This document shows, one piece after another, positions 28,401 through 36,353 of a stretch of 36,353 nucleotides of DNA. Positions within the stretch are counted from its first letter, which is position 1, and every line of letters starts with the position of its first letter. Source of the DNA: Defluviitaleaceae bacterium (GTDB lineage Bacteria; Bacillota_I; Bacilli_A; MOL361; Turicibacteraceae); contig WRKJ01000091.1 in the NCBI GenBank assembly GCA_009778135.1, forward strand, positions 1-36,353. Reading direction: 5' to 3'. A model generated the notes under the pieces. The model was given only the letters and a program-made list of their open reading frames with translations. It made no database searches and had not been told where the DNA came from. Position numbers and translations under genes: made by a program.

Positions 28401-29543
28401 ATGAATTTTCCGCTTAAGCAACAAGGCACACATATGAGTATTAATACAGGCAAGTCTATCTCACGAAATACTGAGATATTAAATGTCGTCACCCACGCCC
28501 TTCTTTTTGTTGCGGCTTGGGCTGTCTTTAACCGTCATCAAGTTTTTGGTCTGGCGGTTGCCCTTCATGGCGTTCTTATTTTGTTCACAGCTGTGACTTC
28601 AGCTGTTATGGCACACATGCTTTTTTATCTGTTCTTTGATTGGGTGGATAAAAAGGAATTTCCTTCTTTTAAAGTACAGCTACAATCGGTCATGAAACGC
28701 ACTTGGAGTGGGACACCTATTGTAACGGCTTTAATTTTAGGATTGGCTGTTCATCCGGGCATTGCACTTTATGTCATTGGTATCACCGTTTTTTTTGCAG
28801 AAATTTTAGCTAAACTGTTGTTTGGTGGTTATGGGCAAAATATTTTTAATCCCGTTGCTTTTGGCCTTGTTTTTATTCTGCTTGCTTTTGGTGCAACGGA
28901 AATGATGGCTGGCCATTTACCAGATGCTGTAACAGCAGCGACACCTTTGGTTGGGTTAAGTCAGGTCAATTGGATGATGGATTCACAAGAGATCCAACGT
29001 TTCATGACGGATCAAGGTGGTTTTTTAAACATGTTGCTTGGTCTTGTTCCAGGTTCTTTTGGTGAAACGGCAAGACTTGCTTCGTTACTGGCACTTGCTT
29101 ATATGATTTATAAAAAAGTATTAGATTGGGCAATTCCGTTGTTTTATTTGGGAACGATCTTTGTGATCACGTTGGTTTATGGTTTTTCTATCGGTGCAGG
29201 GTGGTGGTATCCGTTCGTACATCTTTTAACGGGTGGCATTGTTTATGGGAGTATCTTTATGATCACTGATCCTGTCACATCACCGATTAATCGTCAAGGG
29301 AAAGCCATTTTTGCCATTTTGCTTGCGATGTTTACGTTATTGATTAGATTGAATACGCCGCATCCAGAAGGGGTGGCTTTTGCCATCTTGTTAATGAACA
29401 TGTTTGTGCCTTTTATTGATGCAAAAACAGCCAATGTCACATTGGTAGACACGCATAAAAAAATCACATCTGTTGGCATCACATTTGTTGTTGCACTGGT
29501 CGTTGTGATTGGTTTTACAAGTCTCATCCACTTTTTTGGATAA
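28401..29543 (+). CDS. rnfD: Rnf complex subunit D
   Basis: RnfD is an integral membrane subunit with about nine to ten helices that carries a covalent FMN. The FMN-binding segment is seen as DAVTAATPL, with Thr181 as the likely attachment residue; the usual sequence is SGATPL, so the two residues before Ala-Thr differ from consensus. ATG 28401 follows AAAGGA by 10 bases; an upstream ATG at 28374 would add nine residues. RnfD homologues (NqrB) form part of the ion path. Confidence 0.92.
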   Translation: MNFPLKQQGTHMSINTGKSISRNTEILNVVTHALLFVAAWAVFNRHQVFGLAVALHGVLILFTAVTSAVMAHMLFYLFFDWVDKKEFPSFKVQLQSVMKRTWSGTPIVTALILGLAVHPGIALYVIGITVFFAEILAKLLFGGYGQNIFNPVAFGLVFILLAFGATEMMAGHLPDAVTAATPLVGLSQVNWMMDSQEIQRFMTDQGGFLNMLLGLVPGSFGETARLASLLALAYMIYKKVLDWAIPLFYLGTIFVITLVYGFSIGAGWWYPFVHLLTGGIVYGSIFMITDPVTSPINRQGKAIFAILLAMFTLLIRLNTPHPEGVAFAILLMNMFVPFIDAKTANVTLVDTHKKITSVGITFVVALVVVIGFTSLIHFFG

Positions 29544-29595
29544 GTATCCTGAAGTTGGGTATTAAGTTTTTAAAATTTCGAAGGGTGGAGGTTTT

Positions 29596-30132
29596 ATGAA
29601 AAAAATTATATATCTCGGTATCTTTTTAAGTTTAGTTACATCTGTTTGTGCGGTTGCGTTAGCGACTGTCAGTCAAATTACGACACCGATTATCCAAGCA
29701 GCTCAAGAGGAAGCTTTTTTAGCAGCAGTTGAGCGGTCATTTCCAACGGCTACGCATTCGGAAGTACTTGCCACTGCGGATGAGGATGACGTGGTTCAAG
29801 TGTTAGCCATTTTTGAAGATGAAGAACCATTAGGTTTTTTCTACACGAAAGTTATTCCAGGTGTTTGGGGTCCGATTCTTTATTTGGTTGGCATTGATAT
29901 GAATGGGGTTTTTACCAGTTTTGATGTGCTTGATCACAGTGAGACGCCTGGGATAGGTGATGTGATTGAACGTCCTGAATGGATAGATCGTGTCGTAGGT
30001 GCTTCTTTGATGTATCCAGTTGATGCCATCTCTGGTGCAACAGGGACAACAGCACTTGTTTCTAATGCTTTATATGACATGTATGAACATTTTAGCGTGT
30101 TGCGAGATAACGGAGGGATAACGAATGAGTAG
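29596..30132 (+). CDS. rnfG: Rnf complex subunit G
   Basis: This 178-residue subunit has one N-terminal TM and an extracytoplasmic FMN-binding domain. The covalent flavinylation motif is SGATGTT (146-152), in which a Thr carries FMN. It would be loaded by an ApbE flavin transferase, which is not encoded in the window. GGTGGAGG precedes the ATG, and the gene overlaps rnfE by 8 bases. Confidence 0.93.
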   Translation: MKKIIYLGIFLSLVTSVCAVALATVSQITTPIIQAAQEEAFLAAVERSFPTATHSEVLATADEDDVVQVLAIFEDEEPLGFFYTKVIPGVWGPILYLVGIDMNGVFTSFDVLDHSETPGIGDVIERPEWIDRVVGASLMYPVDAISGATGTTALVSNALYDMYEHFSVLRDNGGITNE

Positions 30133-30859
30133 TGAATTAGCGATGGAATCGTTAGATGTAGTAGCCCCAGCGGGTTCAAAAACAAAAGAACGTTTTGATT
30201 ATAAAGGACATTTTATCAAAGGTGTCATTGTGGAAAATCCAGTTTTCAAAATGCTGCTGGCACTTTGTCCTGTTTTAGGTGTGACTGCGACGCTGATCAA
30301 TGGTGTAGGCATGGGCGTTATTGTTATTTTTGCTTTAACTGTCGCCAATGCCATGGTTGCCATTGTGAGTAAATTTACGCCAGATGAAGTTAGAATTCCA
30401 GTTTTTATTACGATTATTGCCACTTTAATCACGGCCATTGAAATGCTCGTCCAAGCTTTTCTACCCAATTTATTTGCTGCATTAGGGATCTTTTTACCGC
30501 TTGTGGTAACCAATTGCATTTTGTTGGGACGAGCGGAAGCTTTTGCGGCTAAAAATAAGTTTCTTCCTTCTGTTGTAGACGGTCTTAGTTTTGGTCTTGG
30601 CTTTGCTTTGGCTGTGAGCCTTTTATCGTTTATCCGAGAGTTGATTGGGACAGGGGCTTTGAACTTCTTTGATCTTTTTTATCTTCGATTGTTTCCTCAG
30701 CAATTTGCCATCGGTTTATTTGTGCAACCTTTAGGTGCTTTTATTGCGCTTGGGTTAATTATCGGGGTGATGTTTTCTTTTAGGCTTTCTAAAGAAGAAC
30801 AAGAAAAGAAAGCGGCAACGGCTCAAAAGACAGCGAAGCTGGCTAAGTCGGTCGCGTAA
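30125..30859 (+). CDS. rnfE: Rnf complex subunit E
   Basis: This 244-residue integral membrane subunit is homologous to NqrD. It has six helices and the conserved VTNCILLGRAEAFA segment, whose Cys helps hold a membrane [2Fe-2S] cluster with RnfA. It has an N-terminal polar extension of about 30 residues before the conserved part and a Lys/Glu-rich C-terminal tail. The start overlaps the end of rnfG. Confidence 0.93.
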   Translation: MSSELAMESLDVVAPAGSKTKERFDYKGHFIKGVIVENPVFKMLLALCPVLGVTATLINGVGMGVIVIFALTVANAMVAIVSKFTPDEVRIPVFITIIATLITAIEMLVQAFLPNLFAALGIFLPLVVTNCILLGRAEAFAAKNKFLPSVVDGLSFGLGFALAVSLLSFIRELIGTGALNFFDLFYLRLFPQQFAIGLFVQPLGAFIALGLIIGVMFSFRLSKEEQEKKAATAQKTAKLAKSVA

Positions 30860-30870
30860 GGAGGGTTAAG

Positions 30871-31446
30871 ATGGAGTTGTTTAGTATATTTATCGGTGCT
30901 TCATTGGTCTCGAATATCATTCTTGCGAACTTTTTAGGGATCTGTTCGTTTATGGGCGTGAGTAAGAAAAGTAGCTCGGCGCTTGGGATGGGGTTTGCAG
31001 TCGTTTTTGTTATTACCACGAGTTCCATGGCAACTTGGGCGATTTTTCATTTTTTACTCGTTCCTTTTCAGTTGGAGTTTATGAGAACCATTGTATTTAT
31101 TCTTGTGATTGCAACGCTGGTTCAATTTGTTGAGATGTATATGAAGAAAAACATGCAAACCCTTTATAAAGCGTTGGGCGTGTATTTGCCTCTTATTACG
31201 GTTAATTGTGCTGTTTTAGGTGCTGCGTTGTTAAACATTGACAGAGGGTTCAACTTTTTAGGAACTGTGTCAAGTGCGTTAGGTATTTCACTTGGGTATA
31301 CCCTTGTTATTTTTATCTTTTCGACCATTAGAGAGCGTTTAGAGTTAGCCAATACGCCGAGAGGTTTCCGAGGTGCACCGATTGCGTTAATTACAGCAGC
31401 CATTATGGCCATGGCATTTTTTGGATTTTTTGGGTTGGGAGGTTAA
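30871..31446 (+). CDS. rnfA: Rnf complex subunit A
   Basis: This 191-residue membrane subunit is homologous to NqrE and pairs with RnfE in inverted topology. It has six helices, the N-terminal NFLGICSFMGV Cys and the LITVNCAVLGA Cys that ligate the intramembrane Fe-S cluster. GGAGG lies 7 bases before ATG 30871. Confidence 0.94.
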   Translation: MELFSIFIGASLVSNIILANFLGICSFMGVSKKSSSALGMGFAVVFVITTSSMATWAIFHFLLVPFQLEFMRTIVFILVIATLVQFVEMYMKKNMQTLYKALGVYLPLITVNCAVLGAALLNIDRGFNFLGTVSSALGISLGYTLVIFIFSTIRERLELANTPRGFRGAPIALITAAIMAMAFFGFFGLGG

Positions 31447-31449
31447 TGA

Positions 31450-31614
31450 GTGATACAAAGTTTAATCGTCGCATTGATCTTAATTATTGCTTTAGGTGGT
31501 TCTTTTACGGGTGTCTTTTTGATGAATAAAAAAACGCAGGTTCCAGATGGTGCAGAAGCTGACTTTCTATGTGAAAGTTGTAAGTCAACAGGTGGTTGTA
31601 AGTTTAAAATTTAG
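31450..31614 (+). CDS. 54-residue Cys-rich single-span membrane protein
   Basis: A GTG start 4 bases after the rnfA stop, with GGGAGG inside the rnfA end, opens a 54-residue protein. It has one N-terminal helix (about 4-25) and a cytoplasmic tail with C41-x2-C44-x5-C50. The Cys pattern resembles the small FeoB-associated Cys-rich membrane proteins and could bind an Fe-S cluster or metal. It sits between rnfA and rnfB on the same transcript, so it is probably an Rnf accessory or maturation protein. I know of no assigned role. Confidence 0.75.
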   Translation: MIQSLIVALILIIALGGSFTGVFLMNKKTQVPDGAEADFLCESCKSTGGCKFKI

Positions 31615-31632
31615 CATGAAAGAGGTGGAAAT

Positions 31633-31953
31633 ATGTTACAAACAATTTTAACGCCTGCAGTGATACTTTTAATCATCGGTCTTTGCTTTGGTCTTATTCT
31701 CGGGATTGCAGATAAGTTTTTAAAAGTAGAGATTGATGAAAGGATGGAAAAGTTAATCGAGTTACTTCCTGGTTATAATTGTGGTGCCTGTGGCTCACCA
31801 GGATGTGCAGGGCATGCGGAAGCTATTTTTAGTTATAGCAGTAAAATAAGAGCGTGTAAGCCCATGAAAGACGAGCAAGAAGTCGCTGTTAGAGCTTATT
31901 TAGAAACAGCGAAAGGACCAGATGGTCGTGTTTTGGACTTGAAAAAGTTATAA
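31633..31953 (+). CDS. rnfB: Rnf complex subunit B, short form
   Basis: This 106-residue RnfB has the N-terminal membrane helix and the first Fe-S motif, C50-x2-C53-x4-C58-x16-C75, then ends in about 30 mostly polar residues. Typical RnfB continues with two ferredoxin-like [4Fe-4S] domains (250-330 residues in total) that receive electrons from ferredoxin; these are absent. A terminator follows at 31969, so the short length looks genuine and not a sequencing break. AGAGGTGG precedes the ATG. Last gene of the rnf operon. Confidence 0.9.
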   Translation: MLQTILTPAVILLIIGLCFGLILGIADKFLKVEIDERMEKLIELLPGYNCGACGSPGCAGHAEAIFSYSSKIRACKPMKDEQEVAVRAYLETAKGPDGRVLDLKKL

Positions 31954-31968
31954 GTAAGTGTTTGAATG

Positions 31969-31999
31969 CTCTTGACCTGATAAAGGTCGAGAGATTTTT
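31969..31999 (+). terminator. terminator of the rnf operon
   Basis: CTCTTGACC (31969-31977) pairs with GGTCGAGAG (31985-31993, one G-T wobble), followed by a T-run. It ends 15 bases after the rnfB stop. Confidence 0.8.
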
Positions 32000-32037
32000 A
32001 ATGCAGCATGGATGTGTTGGAAAAAGGATTGAAAATA

Positions 32038-32913
32038 ATGTCACTCGTGTTAACGTACCAGATTTGTTTGAAAAACCACCATCAATCACTGGGAAATTTT
32101 CTTAAACAACAGGCTTTATCTAAAAAAGCGATCAGTGTTCTCAAGCATCAAAGCGGCAAAATTGACGTGAATGGGAAAGTCCAAACGACACGGTTTATCC
32201 TTCATGTTGGAGATGTTGTCACTGTGACATTTCCTGAGGAATCAGTTAGTCATGCACTCGTTCCGATCCAACTGGATCTTGCGATTATTTATGAGGATGA
32301 CTTTTTATTGGTGGTTGACAAACAAGCAGGTTTACCAGTGATGCCGACTGGTCAGCATGGCACTTCCCTTGCCAACGGCATTTTGGCTTATTATGAGACA
32401 ATCGGATTGAAGTCTACTGTACATTTTGTGAACCGGTTGGATAAAGATACGTCTGGCTTGCTTTTGATTGCGAAGTATCGACAGCTACATCACCTTCTGA
32501 CCATGGACAACAAGCATTTGAAACGCAAGTATTACGCATTGGTCAGTGGAATTTTACAGCAATCTGGTCGAATCAACGCACCGATCATAAGACCATCTGC
32601 TGATTCTATTAAGCGGACGATTCATCCCGATGGGAAGTTTGCCATCACGCATTATGAAGTTGTGGAAAACTTTACGTCTGAAACGTTGGTTAGATGCAGG
32701 TTGGAAACAGGACGTACCCATCAAATACGGGTTCATATGCGGCACTTGGGACATCACATTTTAAAAGATCCTTTATATGGCGACGGTGTAGCTGGGGATC
32801 AACAGCTGTTACATAGTTATTTGCTTGAATTTGTTCATCCGATGACAGGTGAAACATTGCGCTTTGAAACAGATGTACCCAGCAGGTTTGAGATCAATCA
32901 GGTGGCGACATGA
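32038..32913 (+). CDS. RluA-family pseudouridine synthase
   Basis: This 291-residue enzyme isomerises uridines in rRNA or tRNA. The N-terminal part is S4-like, followed by the catalytic segment VNRLDKDTSGLLLIAK with its essential Asp and the family end ETGRTHQIRVHMRHLGH. The length fits RluD/YlyB/YjbO-type proteins. I chose ATG 32038 after AAAAGGA; the in-frame ATG at 32008 lies next to the rnf terminator. The target position cannot be told. Confidence 0.92.
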   Translation: MSLVLTYQICLKNHHQSLGNFLKQQALSKKAISVLKHQSGKIDVNGKVQTTRFILHVGDVVTVTFPEESVSHALVPIQLDLAIIYEDDFLLVVDKQAGLPVMPTGQHGTSLANGILAYYETIGLKSTVHFVNRLDKDTSGLLLIAKYRQLHHLLTMDNKHLKRKYYALVSGILQQSGRINAPIIRPSADSIKRTIHPDGKFAITHYEVVENFTSETLVRCRLETGRTHQIRVHMRHLGHHILKDPLYGDGVAGDQQLLHSYLLEFVHPMTGETLRFETDVPSRFEINQVAT

Positions 32914-33107
32914 AGCCCTCACCCTTATGAAAAACCAGTTAGCCTCTGTTTTATTTGCTTGAAATGTGCGAGAGCGTTTAGGTATTTCGGATTTATCGAT
33001 CCAATAATAAAAGCGTTGCTACTGTCTAGCTTAGAAACGGAAAATATGGTACAATGGAAAAAGCGTGTTTTAAAAGCGAAATTCAACATTAAGGTGGTAA
33101 AAAAATC

Positions 33108-34694
33108 ATGTTAACAGTATCTAACGTGAGTTTGCGTTTTGCAGACAAGAAATTATTTGAAGATGTAAGCTTGAAGTTTATTCCAGGTCATTGTTATGGG
33201 GTTATTGGTGCTAATGGTGCTGGGAAATCCACATTTTTACGTGTGTTATCAGGTGAAACCGAGCCGAATTCAGGAGAGGTGAATTATCCGAAAGGCTTAC
33301 GTATGTCAGTACTCAAACAAGATCATTATCAATATGACGATATGACTGTGTTGGACGTCGTGATCAGTGGTAATGAGCGGCTTTTGAAAATCATGAAAGA
33401 AAAAGATGCCTTGTATGCAAAGCCTGACTTTAGCGAAGAAGACGGCATCAAAGCAGCCAATCTTGAAGGAGAATTCGCTGAATTAAATGGTTGGATGGCT
33501 GAATCAGATGCAGCTACATTGCTTCATGGACTCGGCATCCCTCATGAATTACAAGACAAAAAAATGTCAGAGTTAACCGGTGATCAAAAGATCAAAGTTT
33601 TACTTGCTCAAGCTTTGTTTGGTGATCCGGACATTTTAATTTTAGACGAGCCGACCAACCATTTAGATGTGAAATCCATTGCGTGGTTACAGGATTTTTT
33701 AGGCAATTTTGAAGGAACGGTCATCGTTGTTTCCCATGACCGTCACTTTTTAAACAATGTCTGTACCCATATTTGTGATGTTGACTACGGAAAAATTAAG
33801 TTGTTTGTTGGGAATTATGATTTCTGGTATGAATCAAGTCAGTTATTAACCCGTTTGCAAAAAGATGCCAATAAGAAAAAAGAAGAGCAAGTAAAAGAAC
33901 TCCAAGCTTTTATTGCGCGCTTCTCTGCTAATGCATCAAAATCAAAACAAGCAACATCTCGTAAGAAGTTGCTGGATAAAATTGTTATTGAAGATATGGA
34001 ACCATCTAGTCGTCGCTATCCATTTGTCGGATTTAAGCCAGACCGTGAGCCTGGAAATAATATTTTACGTGTTGAAGGGTTAACGAAAACAGTGGATGGG
34101 ATCAAAGTTTTAAATAATATTAGCTTCACCATTAACAAAGGAGAAAAAGCAGCCTTTATCGGTGATGAAATTGCCGTTACGACTTTGTTACAAATTTTAG
34201 CAGGTGAACTTGAAGCAGATGCCGGTGAATTTGAATTTGGTGTGACCATGACAACAGCGTATTTTCCAAAAGACAACACTGAATTTTTTGAAGGTGTGGA
34301 TTTGTCATTGGTTGATTGGTTACGTCAATATTCGACAGATCAAACGGAATCTTTTATTCGTGGATTCCTTGGACGCATGCTGTTTTCGGGAGAAGAAGCT
34401 TTGAAAAAAGCGCGTGTTTTATCAGGAGGCGAAAAAGTCCGTTGTATGCTGTCACGTATGATGCTCTCAAGCGCTAACCTTTTGATGTTAGACCAACCAA
34501 CCAACCATTTAGACTTAGAAGCCATCACTGCATTAAACAATGGCTTGCGTGATTTTCCAGGGATTATTCTTTTAGCGAGTCATGACCATCAATTGTTACA
34601 AACCATTGCCAATCGGATCATCGATTTTAAAGAAGATGGAACCATTGTTGATAAAATGACGACCTATGATGCTTATTTGGCGTTGGCATTATAA
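33108..34694 (+). CDS. ABC-F ATPase, YbiT-like
   Basis: This 528-residue soluble protein has two ATPase domains and no membrane part, as in ABC-F translation factors. The first domain has Walker A GANGAGKST, a degenerate signature (LTGDQK) and Walker B LILDEPTNHLD. A Lys-rich linker (about 250-300) follows. The second domain has a canonical LSGGEK, but its Walker A reads GDEIAVTT with no Lys, and Walker B reads LMLDQPTNHLD with Gln at the catalytic Glu position. The second site should therefore bind or hydrolyse ATP poorly. ABC-F proteins act at the ribosomal E site, in translation rescue or antibiotic resistance. A TACAAT -10 box lies about 60 bases upstream. Confidence 0.92.
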   Translation: MLTVSNVSLRFADKKLFEDVSLKFIPGHCYGVIGANGAGKSTFLRVLSGETEPNSGEVNYPKGLRMSVLKQDHYQYDDMTVLDVVISGNERLLKIMKEKDALYAKPDFSEEDGIKAANLEGEFAELNGWMAESDAATLLHGLGIPHELQDKKMSELTGDQKIKVLLAQALFGDPDILILDEPTNHLDVKSIAWLQDFLGNFEGTVIVVSHDRHFLNNVCTHICDVDYGKIKLFVGNYDFWYESSQLLTRLQKDANKKKEEQVKELQAFIARFSANASKSKQATSRKKLLDKIVIEDMEPSSRRYPFVGFKPDREPGNNILRVEGLTKTVDGIKVLNNISFTINKGEKAAFIGDEIAVTTLLQILAGELEADAGEFEFGVTMTTAYFPKDNTEFFEGVDLSLVDWLRQYSTDQTESFIRGFLGRMLFSGEEALKKARVLSGGEKVRCMLSRMMLSSANLLMLDQPTNHLDLEAITALNNGLRDFPGIILLASHDHQLLQTIANRIIDFKEDGTIVDKMTTYDAYLALAL

Positions 34695-34710
34695 AGAGCG
34701 AAGAATGGTT

Positions 34711-34822
34711 TTAAATAGGGTTAAACATCGTGAAAATTGCCAGCCAGACCATCATCGTGACGATGAAGATTGCTTATAACATGAGCAGTCTTTTTTCTTG
34801 TGCTTCATCATTTGTAAGCGAG
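34711..34822 (-). pseudogene. possible membrane-protein gene fragment
   Basis: A minus-strand frame reads NSLTNDEAQEKRLLML, a TAA stop, then a hydrophobic run (AIFIVTMMVWLAIFTMF) and a final stop at 34711. It looks like a broken C-terminal membrane segment abutting the HipA-like gene. The family is unknown. Confidence 0.25.
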
Positions 34823-36007
34823 TTAAAAGTGCAACCGATCTTTTAGTCTGTTTATATCGTCTCCGTGTTTGATGACCATGTTGATTATTGCATCCTTTCT
34901 ATCCTCCAGCATAGTTGGGTGTTGGTCTAATGTTGATTTTATCATGTTGTGTAATGTTTCTTCGGGTATTGGATGATACCATGAGAGATCGGTCACTAAT
35001 TCTAATTGTTTATCTAAGGTTTTATGTTCCTTAAATGTCTGTGTTGCAACATTGCTTATGACATGCGGATGGTGTTGCCAGAAGGATGCGCCATTATCAA
35101 ATATAGGAGAGAAGTCTTTAAATTCTAAAGTGTTTACATCTCTGATGAAACCGAAATTCTTCCAGTGACGGTCATAATTGCCTATTAGATAATCAACGAC
35201 CATCATTTTGTCAAGTTGTAACTTAATATGCTTTGGATCCATGTTGAGATTTACACAACCTCTGAGTAAATGGCTTAGTCTTGTGTCATCTTTTTCTTGT
35301 GGCTCATGCATGACGATGTTTAACGCTGGTACTAGCTCTGTGTTTTCGTCAATAAAGGTCTCACATAGGCTGAAATATTCTCCTTGGTTTTTGGTGAGAT
35401 CGTATGTAACATGATTTATACCTAGATGCTTCATGATGTCAGATGCTATTTTCTCGTTAAAAGGTTCTTGCTTATATAATGGGCTTGCGCCTTTCATTAA
35501 TATTCGTTTGCTATCTTTAATGATCCACTTTTTCTTTAACCAGCCGTCTGCTGATGAATCTGGTGTGTAGAAAATCACGTCTGGAAGTTCTTCTGATGGA
35601 ATCTTCCTTTCTCCAGATATCATTTCTCCTAGGTCTTTACTGAATTTGTTTTGAAAGAAATTCACACGATCCCATGTGATATTCGATCCGTAGGGCTTTA
35701 GCCAGTATTGATCTGATAGACTTAGACCATAACTTCTAAGTGACAGCTTTCGGGTGTTTTGAATTCTTAAATTTTCTAGTACCTCGTCAATATTTTCTCT
35801 ACTTGCAGGGATGGCTCGTCTACTTAACCAATTTTCTAATCTTGCTTCACTAATCTCATTATCTTCTGTGATGCCTAGGGGTGCATGTGATATATGATAT
35901 GTTTTTGTGATCCCTGTAATTGTAGCGTTCCTTTTTATTAATTCTATGTCAGCTACAGGTATGTTTTTATGCATGAGTGTCCATTCTTCAATGTTCTTTC
36001 TACTCAT
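34823..36007 (-). CDS. HipA-like Ser/Thr kinase domain protein
   Basis: This 394-residue protein shows the HipA/CtkA-type kinase motifs in its C-terminal half: MMVVDYLIGNYDRHWKNFGF (catalytic loop DRH..N) and SPIFDNGASFW (metal-binding D-x-G). An ILMKGASP segment may be the ATP-binding Lys region. The N-terminal about 150 residues are not a recognisable Gly-rich HipA N-domain. The ATG at 36007 is preferred over an upstream GTG because AAAGGA lies 10 bases before it. No HipB-like antitoxin is adjacent. HipA kinases phosphorylate translation factors such as glutamyl-tRNA synthetase; the target here is unknown. Confidence 0.8.
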   Translation of the reverse strand: MSRKNIEEWTLMHKNIPVADIELIKRNATITGITKTYHISHAPLGITEDNEISEARLENWLSRRAIPASRENIDEVLENLRIQNTRKLSLRSYGLSLSDQYWLKPYGSNITWDRVNFFQNKFSKDLGEMISGERKIPSEELPDVIFYTPDSSADGWLKKKWIIKDSKRILMKGASPLYKQEPFNEKIASDIMKHLGINHVTYDLTKNQGEYFSLCETFIDENTELVPALNIVMHEPQEKDDTRLSHLLRGCVNLNMDPKHIKLQLDKMMVVDYLIGNYDRHWKNFGFIRDVNTLEFKDFSPIFDNGASFWQHHPHVISNVATQTFKEHKTLDKQLELVTDLSWYHPIPEETLHNMIKSTLDQHPTMLEDRKDAIINMVIKHGDDINRLKDRLHF

Positions 36008-36016
36008 GGTTATCAC

Positions 36017-36353
36017 GTCCTTTTTTCATATGGTTATTATACCACAGGTATTTGGATTATAAAAGAAATGTACATTTAAAAATCTTCATACATGTATCAG
36101 CTTTGAAAGATAACGGAATTACTGCATATTTTAAAGCTTGTTAAGGTTATACAGCATAAGATCAGCGAAATCGATGATAAGCCGATTCTAAAAATTATTG
36201 AATACATTCCAGATGAGAGGTAAAGCACGTTTAGACATGTTTTTTCTTCTAGCTTTAAAAATTATCGTGCAATTTGTCGACATTTATGTTATAATTTTAA
36301 ATTAGAGCGACAAAAGACGTGAAGGTAAGTTCATCTAATCTTTCCCTATTAAA
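36017..36353. other. gene-free right end with gene debris and promoters
   Basis: A TATAAT at 36041-36036 on the minus strand, with extended -10 character (TGTGG before it), is the likely promoter of the HipA-like gene. On the plus strand, one frame at about 36131-36222 encodes the tail KVIQHKISEIDDKPILKII and a stop, while an adjacent frame reads SALKDNGITAYFKAC before a stop, suggesting one broken gene with a frameshift. A plus-strand TATAAT near 36290 may start a gene beyond the window. Confidence 0.4.

Overview
The window looks like chromosome of a low-GC, Gram-positive, cell-walled bacterium of the Bacillota. The evidence is strong AGGAGG-type ribosome binding sites, ATG/GTG/TTG starts, sortase-assembled pili with LPETG anchors, the rplU-prp-rpmA-obg order with a Prp-cleaved L27 extension, glmM, and a class II lysyl-tRNA synthetase. 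A six-subunit Rnf complex points to an anaerobic or fermentative lifestyle. Rnf is uncommon in Bacilli, so an Erysipelotrichia, Turicibacter or Haloplasma-like branch is possible, but I cannot name the genus from sequence alone.

Bases 1-4.4 kb hold a self-contained cassette. A strong promoter drives a small exported protein of unknown family, followed by a perfect 28-nt palindrome and two MacB-like ATPase-permease fusions that probably form a heterodimer. Bases 4.4-12 kb hold a 165-nt inverted-repeat element and a pilus island: a 1614-residue beta-helix adhesin with an unusual LPILG anchor, a pilin with an LPETG anchor, and a class C sortase. Bases 12-14.4 kb contain both ends of a decayed group IIC intron lying just after the sortase terminator. 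The intron interior is replaced by an antisense orphan MacB/FtsX-type permease. A four-helix membrane protein follows, and its stop codon lies in the intron 3' end. Bases 14.4-17 kb hold six 62-bp tandem hairpin repeats and a collagen-like protein with a Cys-rich head and a C-terminal jelly-roll-like domain.

Bases 17-26 kb are largely housekeeping: a methyltransferase, signal peptidase I, fpg preceded by a structured leader, a zinc-ribbon protein, glmM, a GNAT acetyltransferase, an L21-type leader with rplU-prp-rpmA, obg, and convergent lysS. Bases 26-32 kb carry a small membrane-protein unit with a likely frameshift, then the rnfCDGEA-x-B operon. This operon has two oddities: a 54-residue Cys-rich membrane protein between rnfA and rnfB, and an RnfB that stops after its first Fe-S motif. 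Bases 32-36 kb contain an RluA-type pseudouridine synthase, an ABC-F protein with a degenerate second ATPase site, and an orphan HipA-like kinase flanked by gene debris.

The strongest candidates for something undescribed are the exported-protein/dual MacB cassette, the permease housed in a dead IIC intron, the minimal RnfB with its small Cys-rich partner, and the fpg leader RNA.
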